This document shows, one piece after another, positions 32,398 to 39,188 of a stretch of 41,461 bases of DNA (position 1 is the stretch's first letter; each line of letters opens with the position of its first letter). The notes under the pieces are model-generated. The model saw nothing but the letters and a program-made list of their open reading frames with translations, did not search any database and had not been told where the DNA came from. The translations under genes were made by a program, and so were the position numbers. The DNA is from Bacillota bacterium (GTDB lineage: Bacteria > Bacillota > Clostridia > SK-Y3), in contig JAKSBV010000137.1 in assembly GCA_022360955.1 (NCBI GenBank), positions 1-41,461 of the forward strand, read 5' to 3'.

Positions 32398-33207
32398 TCA
32401 CTCCCTAAATTTATTTTCAATGTAATTGATACATTCATCCAGATACGTCGCATCATATTTTTCAATCTCGCCTTTGTCGCTCAACATACTGATTTGAGGA
32501 TCCAGCGGAAGCTGTGCCAATAATTTTAAATCCATCTCTTTTGCTGCTTCCTCCACTTTACTCTTTCCGAAAATATCAATTCTTTTGTCGCAATCGGGAC
32601 ATTGTATATAACTCATATTTTCGATCAAGCCCAAAATAGGAATATGCATTTCTTTTGCCATGTTATATGCCTTCTTCACAATCAAGGAAACCAGGTCCTG
32701 AGGAGATGTTACAATAACAATGCCGTCCAGCGGAATGGACTGAAATACGGTGAGGGGCACGTCTCCTGTCCCCGGCGGCATATCAATGAAAAGATAATCC
32801 AAGTCTCCCCAGATGACGTCTGTCCAAAATTGTTTCACGGTATTGGCAATGATCGGCCCTCTCCAAATAACCGGCGCATCTGCTTTATCCAATAATAAAT
32901 TGATTGACATGATCTGGATGTCATTATGGGTCCTTTTCGGGAAAATGCCGTATTCATTTCCCTCTACTCTTCCTTTTACATCAAACATTTTGGGAATGGA
33001 CGGCCCGGTGATATCGGCATCCAAGACGCCGACTTTAAATCCCTTTCTCCTCATCATAACAGCAAGAAGAGACGTGGCCAGTGATTTTCCCACACCCCCT
33101 TTTCCACTTAATACCGCAACTACCTTTTTGATATGATTGCGTTCATTGGTTTCACACAAAAAATCTGTTCTCCTGCTTTGATTCGATTCACAAGAAGTTT
33201 GTTGCAC
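32398..33207 (-). CDS. Mrp/NBP35-family Fe-S carrier ATPase
   Basis: A 269-residue cytoplasmic ATPase of the Mrp/ApbC/NBP35 family, which binds a bridging [4Fe-4S] cluster and passes it to target proteins. It shows Walker A SGKGGVGKS (34-42), VGVLDADITGPSIPKMF, FIDMPPGTGDVPLTV (Walker B region), PQDLVSLIVKKAYNMA, and the essential CxxC at 203-206 (CPDC). Two extra cysteines are at 6 and 18 in a short N-terminal extension. The start is GTG at 33207, 8 bases after AGGAG; a GTG three codons upstream overlaps that site. It lies between the MerR regulator and the first NifX-like gene. Confidence 0.94.
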   Translation of the reverse strand: MQQTSCESNQSRRTDFLCETNERNHIKKVVAVLSGKGGVGKSLATSLLAVMMRRKGFKVGVLDADITGPSIPKMFDVKGRVEGNEYGIFPKRTHNDIQIMSINLLLDKADAPVIWRGPIIANTVKQFWTDVIWGDLDYLFIDMPPGTGDVPLTVFQSIPLDGIVIVTSPQDLVSLIVKKAYNMAKEMHIPILGLIENMSYIQCPDCDKRIDIFGKSKVEEAAKEMDLKLLAQLPLDPQISMLSDKGEIEKYDATYLDECINYIENKFRE

Positions 33208-33358
33208 TTTTATCACTCCTATCTTCGTTTTAGTTTAGGGTTCGGAGATTTTTATTTTAAAACAGTTCCTTCTCCCTGAGGCTCCCGCCAAAATTATACG
33301 TTTTTATTGATGTAAGTTAAATAAAATCATTTAACTATTTGTCAAAAAAATAACAAGT

Positions 33359-33796
33359 TCATTGGTGCGGCATGTCATCCTGCGAAACAACCTTATCGCA
33401 TCCGTGGCAATGCTTGTATACACTGCAAGCGCCGCACATTTCGGCCTTGTCGTTAGGCTTAAAACAAAAGCTGCCTTCAATCTTCCAGCAGGGTTTTGCA
33501 TAATTGACAGGTATGGAACTGCTTTGTTGAGGACCGCCCTTACAATTTCTCATATACCAGCACGGGTACATACGGACGACCTGTTTGACCCCTGCAAGAT
33601 TAAGCCCCTTTTCATCTATTAAATGTTTTATAAATTTTAACCTTTTCAAATCATTGTTAGAATATCTGCGCTGATTATTGACCCTGTCCGGCTGAACAAT
33701 ACCATTTCTCTCCCATACCCTTAAGGTCTCCGGATGTTCTTCAATAATTTCGGCAACCGTGCCAATGGTATATAGGCCTTTTTCTTCGTCTATCAT
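33359..33796 (-). CDS. MerR-family regulator with a cysteine-rich C-terminal domain
   Basis: A 145-residue regulator. The N-terminal winged helix (LYTIGTVAEIIEEHPETLRVWERNGIVQPDRVNNQRRYSNNDLKRLKFIKHLI) is of the MerR/HspR/GlnR type. In place of a long coiled coil it ends in a compact domain with eight cysteines, at 79, 85, 103, 111, 121, 124, 130 and 133 (PCWYMRNC, PCWKIEGSFC, CGACSVYKHCHGC). This suggests a bound Fe-S cluster or metal and a sensing role; this is inference. It is the first gene of the Mrp/NifX/MinD-Fd unit and the obvious candidate for its regulator. The ATG follows GGTGAGAAG. Confidence 0.9.
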   Translation of the reverse strand: MIDEEKGLYTIGTVAEIIEEHPETLRVWERNGIVQPDRVNNQRRYSNNDLKRLKFIKHLIDEKGLNLAGVKQVVRMYPCWYMRNCKGGPQQSSSIPVNYAKPCWKIEGSFCFKPNDKAEMCGACSVYKHCHGCDKVVSQDDMPHQ

Positions 33797-33872
33797 CTTC
33801 TCACCATCCGTCTTTTGATACAGGACCCCAGCGACCCGCCGTTCTCCCTAACCCTTTTGATCCCTACCACAT

Positions 33873-33901
33873 ATTATATACAATTATTTTAAAAACTTCA
33901 A
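33873..33901 (-). promoter_or_regulatory. Promoter of the MerR-Mrp-NifX-ATPase operon
   Basis: On the minus strand TTGAAG (33901-33896), a 17-bp spacer and TATAAT (33878-33873), giving a start near 33866 and a 70-nt leader. The spacer is the normal 17 bp rather than the 19-20 bp of classical MerR-activated promoters, and I see no clear dyad over it. Confidence 0.7.
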
Positions 33902-34134
33902 TATTATTTTTGAATAAATATCAAAAATATATAAACAAAAAACAACTTCTCGTACAAGCCGTTTTCAAAAATCGCCTGTTTTGCTGCTCACTGCCGCTAC
34001 CAACCCCTTGCTATCCTCGCACCAACCCAAATAGTACTGATAGACAAGAAAGCACACTGCAATGCTTATGTTACAGCCTGCTAAGAATGTTACAAAAATT
34101 TTTTATCTCTTTCCTATAATCATTTATGCATAAT

Positions 34135-34159
34135 TTATTCCTTTACTATTCATACTATA
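34135..34159 (+). promoter_or_regulatory. Possible sporulation (sigma-E/K-type) promoter of the coat genes
   Basis: CATACTATA (34151-34159) fits the mother-cell -10 pattern CATANNNTA, and an AT-rich -35-like GCATAATT lies about 15 bases upstream. A start near 34166 would give a 23-nt leader. This suits coat genes, but the -35 match is loose. Confidence 0.45.
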
Positions 34160-34188
34160 TGTGAAAATACATGAAAGGAGTGTTCTTT

Positions 34189-34374
34189 ATGGCACAATTA
34201 AACCAGCAAGAACTTCAAAATCTAAGACATCTTATTGGTTCTCACGAGACAGCGCATCAAAAGTTAAATACTTATGCACAACAGTGCAGCGATCCGCAAA
34301 TTAAGCAGATGTTTCAACAATCTGCCCAGGATGCACAAAATACAAAACAAAAATTGATGTCATTTTTAGCCTAA
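34189..34374 (+). CDS. Small CotF-like spore coat protein
   Basis: A 61-residue, Gln-rich helical protein (MAQLNQQELQNLRHLIGSHETAHQKLNTYAQQCSDPQIKQMFQQSAQDAQNTKQKLMSFLA). It has the LxxLIxxHxxxxxKLxxYAxxCxDPxxKxMFxxxA pattern found in the N-terminal half of CotF-like and other clostridial coat proteins. The ATG at 34189 follows AAAGGAG; an ATG six codons upstream overlaps that site. It is followed after 14 bases by a second CotF-like gene, as if a two-repeat coat protein were split into two chains. Confidence 0.78.
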   Translation: MAQLNQQELQNLRHLIGSHETAHQKLNTYAQQCSDPQIKQMFQQSAQDAQNTKQKLMSFLA

Positions 34375-34388
34375 GGGAGGGTGATAGC

Positions 34389-34634
34389 ATGCAAGAAAAA
34401 GATATGGTAAACGACGTTCTTTCCATGTTAAACAGCAGTATTACCGGTTATGCCAATGTCATTGCGCAGTCGAGCAATCAACAGTTCAGGCAAACCATTC
34501 AACAAGTGCGAAACAATTGTGAAATGTTCCAGTACAATCTATATCAAGTTGCAGAACAAAAAGGATATTACAAACCTGCCGCACAAGCCGACCAAAGCGA
34601 TATCCAACAAGTTAAAACCCAGCTGGGCGGCTGA
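34389..34634 (+). CDS. CotF-family spore coat protein
   Basis: An 81-residue protein of the Coat_F (PF07875) type, with the second-half family pattern EKDMVNDVLSMLNSSITGYANVIAQSSNQQFRQTIQQVRNNCEMFQYNLYQVAEQKGYYKPAAQAD. In CotF proteins this ferritin-like helical bundle ends in the GYYxPA motif seen here. It is expressed in the mother cell and placed in the spore coat (family knowledge). The ATG follows GGGAGGGTGATAGC. A terminator follows. With the upstream gene it forms a two-gene operon. Confidence 0.88.
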   Translation: MQEKDMVNDVLSMLNSSITGYANVIAQSSNQQFRQTIQQVRNNCEMFQYNLYQVAEQKGYYKPAAQADQSDIQQVKTQLGG

Positions 34635-34670
34635 TCATGTAGAGTGCGCTATTTCCGTACTTATTAAAAG

Positions 34671-34706
34671 AGACCGTTGCCCCTTATCGGCGACGGTTTC
34701 CTTTAT
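34671..34706 (+). terminator. Terminator of the coat operon
   Basis: ACCGTTGCC pairs with GGCGACGGT (one G-U pair) around a short loop, followed by TTTCCTTTAT. It lies about 40 bp after the second coat gene. Confidence 0.7.
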
Positions 34707-34807
34707 GAATTAAGGCCATTCGGCATTGTAAAACCTGATTAAATTTTAAATAACTCACTGCTCTTTCGACTTCATTTAAAAAATATCATTATTTTTGATT
34801 TTCTTTA

Positions 34808-34835
34808 TTGATAAAATCTAATATAGTGGTATAAT
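34808..34835 (+). promoter_or_regulatory. Promoter of the Fur-family gene
   Basis: TTGATA (34808-34813), a 16-bp spacer and a perfect TATAAT (34830-34835). Transcription would start near 34842, two bases before repeat copy A11, so the mRNA would begin with the repeat hairpin. Confidence 0.7.
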
Positions 34836-34843
34836 AAATATAG

Positions 34844-34942
34844 TAAAGATATCCAACTACAACCTAAAAAAAACACTTACACAAGCAACGACGGTTCTGC
34901 ATTTTTTGTGTAAATATAAATTCAACTTTAACGTTGGGTATT
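34844..34942 (+). repeat. Full-length hairpin repeat, copy A11
   Basis: Read on the plus strand: TAAAGATATCCAACTACAAC, inner arm TACACAAGCAACG, loop ACGGTTCT, inner arm GCATTTTTTGTGTAAATATA, and outer arm TTTAACGTTGGGTATTT. ATATCCAAC and GTTGGGTAT at the ends pair, although other copies have different bases there. It lies between the promoter and the start of the Fur-family gene, which is 53 bp further on. Confidence 0.8.
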
Positions 34943-34995
34943 TACATGTAATTTTTGATTCTTTATGTTTATTACATATAAAAGAGGGAAGCCGC

Positions 34996-35445
34996 ATGAA
35001 TGATATGATTAACAACTTTGAAACAACATTAAAAGAAAATGGTTACAAACTCACGGTCCAGCGCAGAGTAATCCTCAATCTGTTAATAGAGCATGAAGAG
35101 AAACATTTGAGTACGGAAGAGATTTATGAGCTTGTGAAAAAAAAGTATCCGCAAATCGGTTTGGCTACCGTTTATAGGACGTTGATGCTTTTTGACAAGT
35201 TGGGATTGATTTATAAGCTGGATTTCGATGATGGTTTTAGCAGGTATGAGCTCAATAAGAGGGAAGCCGACCACAGGCATCATCATTTGATTTGTACCCA
35301 ATGCGGAAATGTGGAAGAAGTGCGAGAAGATTTACTGGATTCCATAGAAGAAGACATTTTATTCAAAAACGGATTTTTGGTAAAAGATCATCGGGTAAAA
35401 TTTTATGGCCTGTGCAAACATTGCAGAGAAAGTACTGACGAATAG
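34996..35445 (+). CDS. Fur-family transcriptional regulator
   Basis: A 149-residue metal-dependent repressor. The N-terminal winged helix contains LTVQRRVILNLLIEHEEKHLSTEEIYELVKKKYPQIGLATVYRTLMLFDKLGLI, whose recognition helix GLATVYRTL is the family hallmark. The metal-site region ADHRHHHLICTQCGNVEEV and the final FYGLCKHC give two CxxC pairs for structural zinc. Fur, PerR and Zur cannot be told apart with certainty, but the Fur-like operator upstream of the ABC importer at 41312 fits iron sensing. The ATG at 34996 follows AGAGGG; the longer frame upstream runs through repeat A11. Confidence 0.93.
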   Translation: MNDMINNFETTLKENGYKLTVQRRVILNLLIEHEEKHLSTEEIYELVKKKYPQIGLATVYRTLMLFDKLGLIYKLDFDDGFSRYELNKREADHRHHHLICTQCGNVEEVREDLLDSIEEDILFKNGFLVKDHRVKFYGLCKHCRESTDE

Positions 35446-35480
35446 GTTGACAGCAGAAAATAGGCTGTCAACCTGTTTTT
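35445..35480 (+). terminator. Intrinsic terminator of the Fur-family gene
   Basis: GGTTGACAGC (35445-35454) and GCTGTCAACC (35464-35473) form a perfect 10-bp stem followed by TGTTTTT, starting on the stop codon of the gene. Confidence 0.9.
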
Positions 35481-35496
35481 ATTAGGTACCGGGTAA

Positions 35497-36573
35497 CTAT
35501 TTATACACAAAAGCGCCCATCAATGAGGTGAATGGCACCGTTAATATCAGGCCTATGCTGCCGCACAGCGAACGTATGATTTCCGTCGCAATCATTTCAG
35601 AGTTAATGATGTTGGCTGTATTCGTCTCCATAAAGCTGAATAAAACAAACATGGACAGGGATGTACCTACATACGCCAGGATCAGGGTATTGACCATTGT
35701 CGCCATAATATCTCTCCCTACACGTAATCCGGAAATGACCAGATCACCGGAAGATATTTTCCTGTGGCGTTCTCTGATTTCATGCAGCAGAGAGCTGATG
35801 GACATGCTGACATCCATCACGGCGCCTATAGCCCCAAGCACAATACCGCTAAACAACAGCCCCTTAAAATTTATTTGTACGCCCAGCTCCGTAATTAAAA
35901 ACCGCGTATCTTCACTGCCTACCCCGGTTATATACCCTATCTTGCTAAAATAAGCCGCCATGATTCCGGCTGCCAGCGTGCCCGCCGTGGTCCCCGCAAC
36001 GGCTACCAGGGTCTTTTTTGTAAACCCGCTGATCATGATAAAAGAGACCACAATAATAATCACCGCTACCAATATAACACCCGAAACGGGGTCTTTCCCC
36101 GCCACCACCCAGGGAATATACACTTTTATAATCATAAACGCCGTAAACAAAAGGGAAATGGCCGAGCTAACCCCTTTCAGCATCCCAAATAGCAAAAGTA
36201 CTATAAAAAAACACAGGGCCAGCAGGGTAATACTCCTTTCCCTTGAGACATAAGCCAAGGATGCGCTCACGCGCTGATTGTCGTCGATATGGAGGGATAT
36301 ATAGATCTCACTGTCTTTCATAAGCCTAAAATCATTGGACGAATATTTCGTAATATATCTTTGCAATACTACTTCTTGACCTCTATAAGGCCCGGCCGTC
36401 ACTCTCGCTGTAAGATATTGCTTCTCGGCTCCCGCTTCAACGGTGTTTTCAACCTCAATGACTCGGGCTTTGACGGTATTGCTCTTGCTGACCAAATCAA
36501 CATCTCCATATACACTTTCTCCTATTAAAATCAGTACTGCAAGCACCACAAATATACCCATCCACTTTTTCAC
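35497..36573 (-). CDS. YibE/F-family membrane protein, second paralogue
   Basis: A 358-residue protein with the same plan as 28109-29230: an N-terminal signal (VKKWMGIFVVLAVLILIGESVYG), an extracytoplasmic domain (KARVIEVENTVEAGAEKQYLTARVTAGPYRGQEVVLQRYI) and a polytopic region with FKGLLFSGIVLGAIGAVMDVSMSISSLLHEI and VGRDIMATMVNTLILAYVGTSLSMFVL. The start is probably GTG at 36573, 10 bases after GAAGGG; ATG at 36561 is an alternative. It converges on the Fur-family gene terminator. Having two YibE/F genes is common in clostridia, but the reason is not known. Confidence 0.88.
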   Translation of the reverse strand: MKKWMGIFVVLAVLILIGESVYGDVDLVSKSNTVKARVIEVENTVEAGAEKQYLTARVTAGPYRGQEVVLQRYITKYSSNDFRLMKDSEIYISLHIDDNQRVSASLAYVSRERSITLLALCFFIVLLLFGMLKGVSSAISLLFTAFMIIKVYIPWVVAGKDPVSGVILVAVIIIVVSFIMISGFTKKTLVAVAGTTAGTLAAGIMAAYFSKIGYITGVGSEDTRFLITELGVQINFKGLLFSGIVLGAIGAVMDVSMSISSLLHEIRERHRKISSGDLVISGLRVGRDIMATMVNTLILAYVGTSLSMFVLFSFMETNTANIINSEMIATEIIRSLCGSIGLILTVPFTSLMGAFVYK

Positions 36574-36759
36574 AAGAATCGATCCCTTCTCCAAAATATT
36601 CGTACAAGTCCCTTTATTGATGTATATGGATTGATCTATCAATATATGCTTTAAACTATGTAAAGAAGGTGCAGGGCACTTGTATCTCAAGCACCCGGCA
36701 CCTTATAAAAATTCGCAGCATTATCCCTATGGAAATCGCCCTCTAAAGCGGCCTCTGTC

Positions 36760-36832
36760 TTTAAACCTAAACACAGCAGCCCGGTTTTTGTTCAAAGGAA
36801 CGGATAGGTTACGCAGGCTGTCTTTATCAGTC
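36760..36832. repeat. Weak partial copy (A12) of the hairpin repeat
   Basis: TTTTTGTTCAAAGG and GTTACGCAGGCTGTCTTTAT resemble the descending arm and end of the element, but the match is poor. The rest of the 36574-36837 gap shows nothing else. Confidence 0.35.
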
Positions 36833-36837
36833 AAGCA

Positions 36838-37287
36838 TTAAAAATGCTTTTTTACCATTTCATTAGCCCTTTCCATAAAAGCTTTAATGACCTTTGCATG
36901 ATCCTCTTCCAGTCCGTCTAAAAAGTCATACATAGGATGATCGCTTGCAAGATGGAAGGCATGATGGGCATCATAGGCCTTTTGGCCGCGCTTAGTCAAA
37001 TACAGGCACACCCGCTTCTTATCGGACGGATCTTCTTCTTTACGTACAAAACCGTTCCTTTCTAATTTAATAACCGTCTTTGATACAACCGCACGGGTAA
37101 TGTTAAAATGCCTGGCCAGCTCAGATACATAGATACCCGAATAATCGCCAATCACTTTTATCATATGGATTTCACCCCTGTAGAAGACCATGTCCCCGCC
37201 AAAATCCAATACCTTCCTCTTGCCATTGGCCACTACTTCTATTAATTTTAAAAAATCGCCCATTATTTCATACGTTTTATCTTTCAT
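36838..37287 (-). CDS. MarR-family transcriptional regulator
   Basis: A 149-residue winged-helix regulator. The MarR core is clear: GEIHMIKVIGDYSGIYVSELARHFNITRAVVSKTVIKLERNGFVRKEEDPSDKKRVCLYLTKRGQKAYDAH, including the D-x-R/K wing. It is followed by a helical dimerisation end. The ATG at 37287 has no ribosome site; instead a near-consensus promoter ends six bases upstream, suggesting a leaderless mRNA. It lies 30 bp after the methyltransferase gene and may control it or the ABC importer; this is inference. A shorter mRNA could also come from read-through. Confidence 0.92.
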   Translation of the reverse strand: MKDKTYEIMGDFLKLIEVVANGKRKVLDFGGDMVFYRGEIHMIKVIGDYSGIYVSELARHFNITRAVVSKTVIKLERNGFVRKEEDPSDKKRVCLYLTKRGQKAYDAHHAFHLASDHPMYDFLDGLEEDHAKVIKAFMERANEMVKKHF

Positions 37288-37293
37288 ACTTTA

Positions 37294-37321
37294 ATTATAT
37301 TCAAAACAATAGGATTTTCAA
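37294..37321 (-). promoter_or_regulatory. Promoter giving a possibly leaderless MarR transcript
   Basis: On the minus strand TTGAAA (37321-37316), a 16-bp spacer and TATAAT (37299-37294), then six bases to the ATG at 37287. The -35 overlaps the stop codon of the methyltransferase gene. Confidence 0.6.
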
Positions 37322-38328
37322 CCTTTAATATAAATTTCCCCCCGCAAGCTCTCCATCATCCCTTTAATATCCGTTTTATCCAGTTCTTTAAAGCCGCCCG
37401 ATTCCAAAGCATTGCAGACACTTTTCTTATCAAGCAAAACATCCAGTCCCTCCAGATGACCGGATAACCATCCGACAATCGACTCTTTTGGGGCCGTATG
37501 GTCTTCATTGACATCGTGGGATACAAGATACAAATATCCGCAGGGTTTTAACGCATGGTACAGCTTTGCCACCATATTGTCCAAACTGCCTTTGGCAAAA
37601 TCCAATACACCGGAAGCAATGATAATATCATACCCCTTTCCGATCTCATCAATCGTAAAATCCCCGGACAGCACTTCCATACGATCCTCAAGCCCCATTT
37701 CCTCAGCTAACGTTTTAGGAAGCGGCGATACGGAAGGATGTTCAAACACGACCCCCAGTGCACGGGGATATTGCTTTACGAATTCCATGGCCATAATCCC
37801 CGGTCCACCCCCTAAATCCAGTATTTTCAGAGTCTCCTCTTCATTGAACAGGCATTTTAAAGCTTTTAAAAAGGATTGCACTCTTCCGGCATACATTTCT
37901 TTAACCGTCAGCTTTGCCAGTTTATAAAAGTCATAGGTCTCAACCCCTTTATTATGCTTCGCTGTCTCTTGCACCGGACCATTTTTAACCCGTTCCCGCA
38001 CATGGGTCAGTGCCGTCATTTCTTCTCTAAATAAAATATACTCTCCTAAATAGAGGTCCCTGTTTTGATTCAGGTAGCAGTCCACTACCGGGGTATTTTT
38101 GTAATTGTCACCCTGTTTTTCTATTAAACCGATTGCCACCAGGCCATTTAAAAAAAGTCTGAGATTCCTTTCATGATAGCCTGTTTTGGAAGCAACCGTT
38201 TTGAAATGGGTAAAGCCTTCCAAGTGGGAAAACACATCCAGCTCTATTGCTGCAAACAGCAGCTGGGCCTCTTTATAATGCTGCACCCTCTTATAAAAAC
38301 ATTGGGGACTGTACGTGATTTGTTCCAA
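37318..38328 (-). CDS. SAM-dependent O-methyltransferase-like protein with winged-helix N-terminus
   Basis: A 336-residue protein of the Methyltransf_2 type. Residues 1-100 form the dimerisation winged helix (LLFAAIELDVFSHLEGFTHFKTVASKTGYHERNLRLFLNGLVAIGLIEKQGDNYKNTP). From about 165 the Rossmann domain carries SAM motif I ILDLGGGPGIMAMEFVKQYP, then VVFEHPSV and YDIIIASGVLDF. The substrate is unknown; relatives methylate hydroxyls of aromatic or antibiotic compounds. The start is TTG at 38328, behind GGAGGAGACGATA. Position between an iron/haem-type importer and a MarR gene hints at metallophore or tetrapyrrole chemistry, or detoxification, but nothing proves it. A full hairpin repeat lies 14 bp upstream. 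Confidence 0.85.
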   Translation of the reverse strand: MEQITYSPQCFYKRVQHYKEAQLLFAAIELDVFSHLEGFTHFKTVASKTGYHERNLRLFLNGLVAIGLIEKQGDNYKNTPVVDCYLNQNRDLYLGEYILFREEMTALTHVRERVKNGPVQETAKHNKGVETYDFYKLAKLTVKEMYAGRVQSFLKALKCLFNEEETLKILDLGGGPGIMAMEFVKQYPRALGVVFEHPSVSPLPKTLAEEMGLEDRMEVLSGDFTIDEIGKGYDIIIASGVLDFAKGSLDNMVAKLYHALKPCGYLYLVSHDVNEDHTAPKESIVGWLSGHLEGLDVLLDKKSVCNALESGGFKELDKTDIKGMMESLRGEIYIKG

Positions 38329-38342
38329 TATCGTCTCCTCCT

Positions 38343-38444
38343 ATGGATACCAACCTTTAAAATCGAATTTGTATTTGAACCAAAACCGTAGAACCATCGT
38401 TATTTGTTCAAATGCATTTTAAGGTCTAACATTCGGTATCTTTA
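38343..38444 (-). repeat. Full-length hairpin repeat, copy A13
   Basis: On the minus strand it starts TAAAGATACCGAATGTTAGA, then CATTTGAACAAATAACG, loop ATGGTTCT, the descending arm with TTTTGGTTCAAATACAAATT, and ends AAAGGTTGGTATCCATAG. It begins on the stop codon of the ABC ATPase gene (the TAA of TAAAGATA) and ends 14 bp before the methyltransferase start. Confidence 0.8.
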
Positions 38445-39188
38445 ACTAATTTTAAAATTAAACCACTCTTGCGAGAGTTCAAAGGTTTTAGACAAGTTTT
38501 TCTTATTCAAGATATCCCGGGTCCTGCCATACATGTATTGAAAATCTTTCATCAACAATAAGGATTTGTGTCCGTATCGAAGGGCATTGATAGGATGGTG
38601 GGTATTGACGATACATCCGATGCCCTTCGAGGCAACCAGCTCGACCAATACATCAAAAATTCTTGCCTGATTTGCCAGGTCCAGATTCAGCTCAGGTTCA
38701 TCGAGAATCAACAGCTCCGGCTCGGCCACTAAGGCCCTTGCTATTAAAAGCATCTGTATTTCCCCGCCGCTTAGCTTGTTGATCTGTTTCTTCTTCAAGT
38801 GCTCAAGATTAAAGGCCTCAAATATCCTGTCCACATGATCGTAATCCTCCTTTTTGGGCTTTGAAAAGAAATTTATATAGGGGTTCCGCCCCATCAATAC
38901 CAGGGATTCTGCCGTATAGGAGAAGGGCAGGCTTTTCATCTGAGGGACATAGCCTATCTTTTTCCATAATTGATTTCGGGCATAGTTTTTGATAGGGTAT
39001 TCATCTATCAAGGTATCCCCTTGGCTCCATTCCAAAAAGCCCAGCATGCACTTGACCAAAGTAGTTTTGCCTACGCCGTTAGGTCCCAGGATTGTCAGCA
39101 ATTCGCCTTTGCTTATTTGAAAGTTTATATTTTTTAAAATAGGCACATCCTTGTAATAGAAATACCCGTTTCCAACCTTAAAGGTCAT
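38442..39188 (-). CDS. ABC importer ATPase (FecE/BtuD type)
   Basis: A 248-residue ATP-binding subunit of an iron-siderophore/haem/B12-type importer. Walker A GPNGVGKTT, Q-loop in YVPQMKSLPF, signature LSGGE, Walker B LLILDEPELNLDLA and the H-loop histidine in NTHHP are all in order. The ATG at 39188 is chosen over a TTG two codons upstream, as AGGAGG is 9 bases before it. It overlaps the permease stop as ATGA, so the two are translationally coupled. Its own stop codon TAA is the first triplet of repeat A13, which suggests that the repeat inserted at, or replaced, the original end. Confidence 0.95.
   Translation of the reverse strand: MTFKVGNGYFYYKDVPILKNINFQISKGELLTILGPNGVGKTTLVKCMLGFLEWSQGDTLIDEYPIKNYARNQLWKKIGYVPQMKSLPFSYTAESLVLMGRNPYINFFSKPKKEDYDHVDRIFEAFNLEHLKKKQINKLSGGEIQMLLIARALVAEPELLILDEPELNLDLANQARIFDVLVELVASKGIGCIVNTHHPINALRYGHKSLLLMKDFQYMYGRTRDILNKKNLSKTFELSQEWFNFKIS

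Larger units (their letters stand above)
33797..34188. other. Divergent intergenic region with two promoters
   Basis: This AT-rich spacer between the MerR unit (leftward) and the coat genes (rightward) holds the promoter at 33873-33901 and the sporulation-type -10 at 34151-34159. The stretch 33950-34110 shows no gene or repeat that I can recognise. Confidence 0.55.

Noticed and set aside
29813-33207. Nitrogenase or nitrogen-fixation locus
   Set aside because: NifX-type domains are present, but there is no nifH, nifD, nifK, nifE or full-length nifB; these families also occur in non-fixers.
3353-38444. Insertion sequence or transposon
   Set aside because: Repeat elements with inverted ends exist, but no transposase, not even a fragment, is encoded in the window, so only a non-autonomous origin can be proposed.
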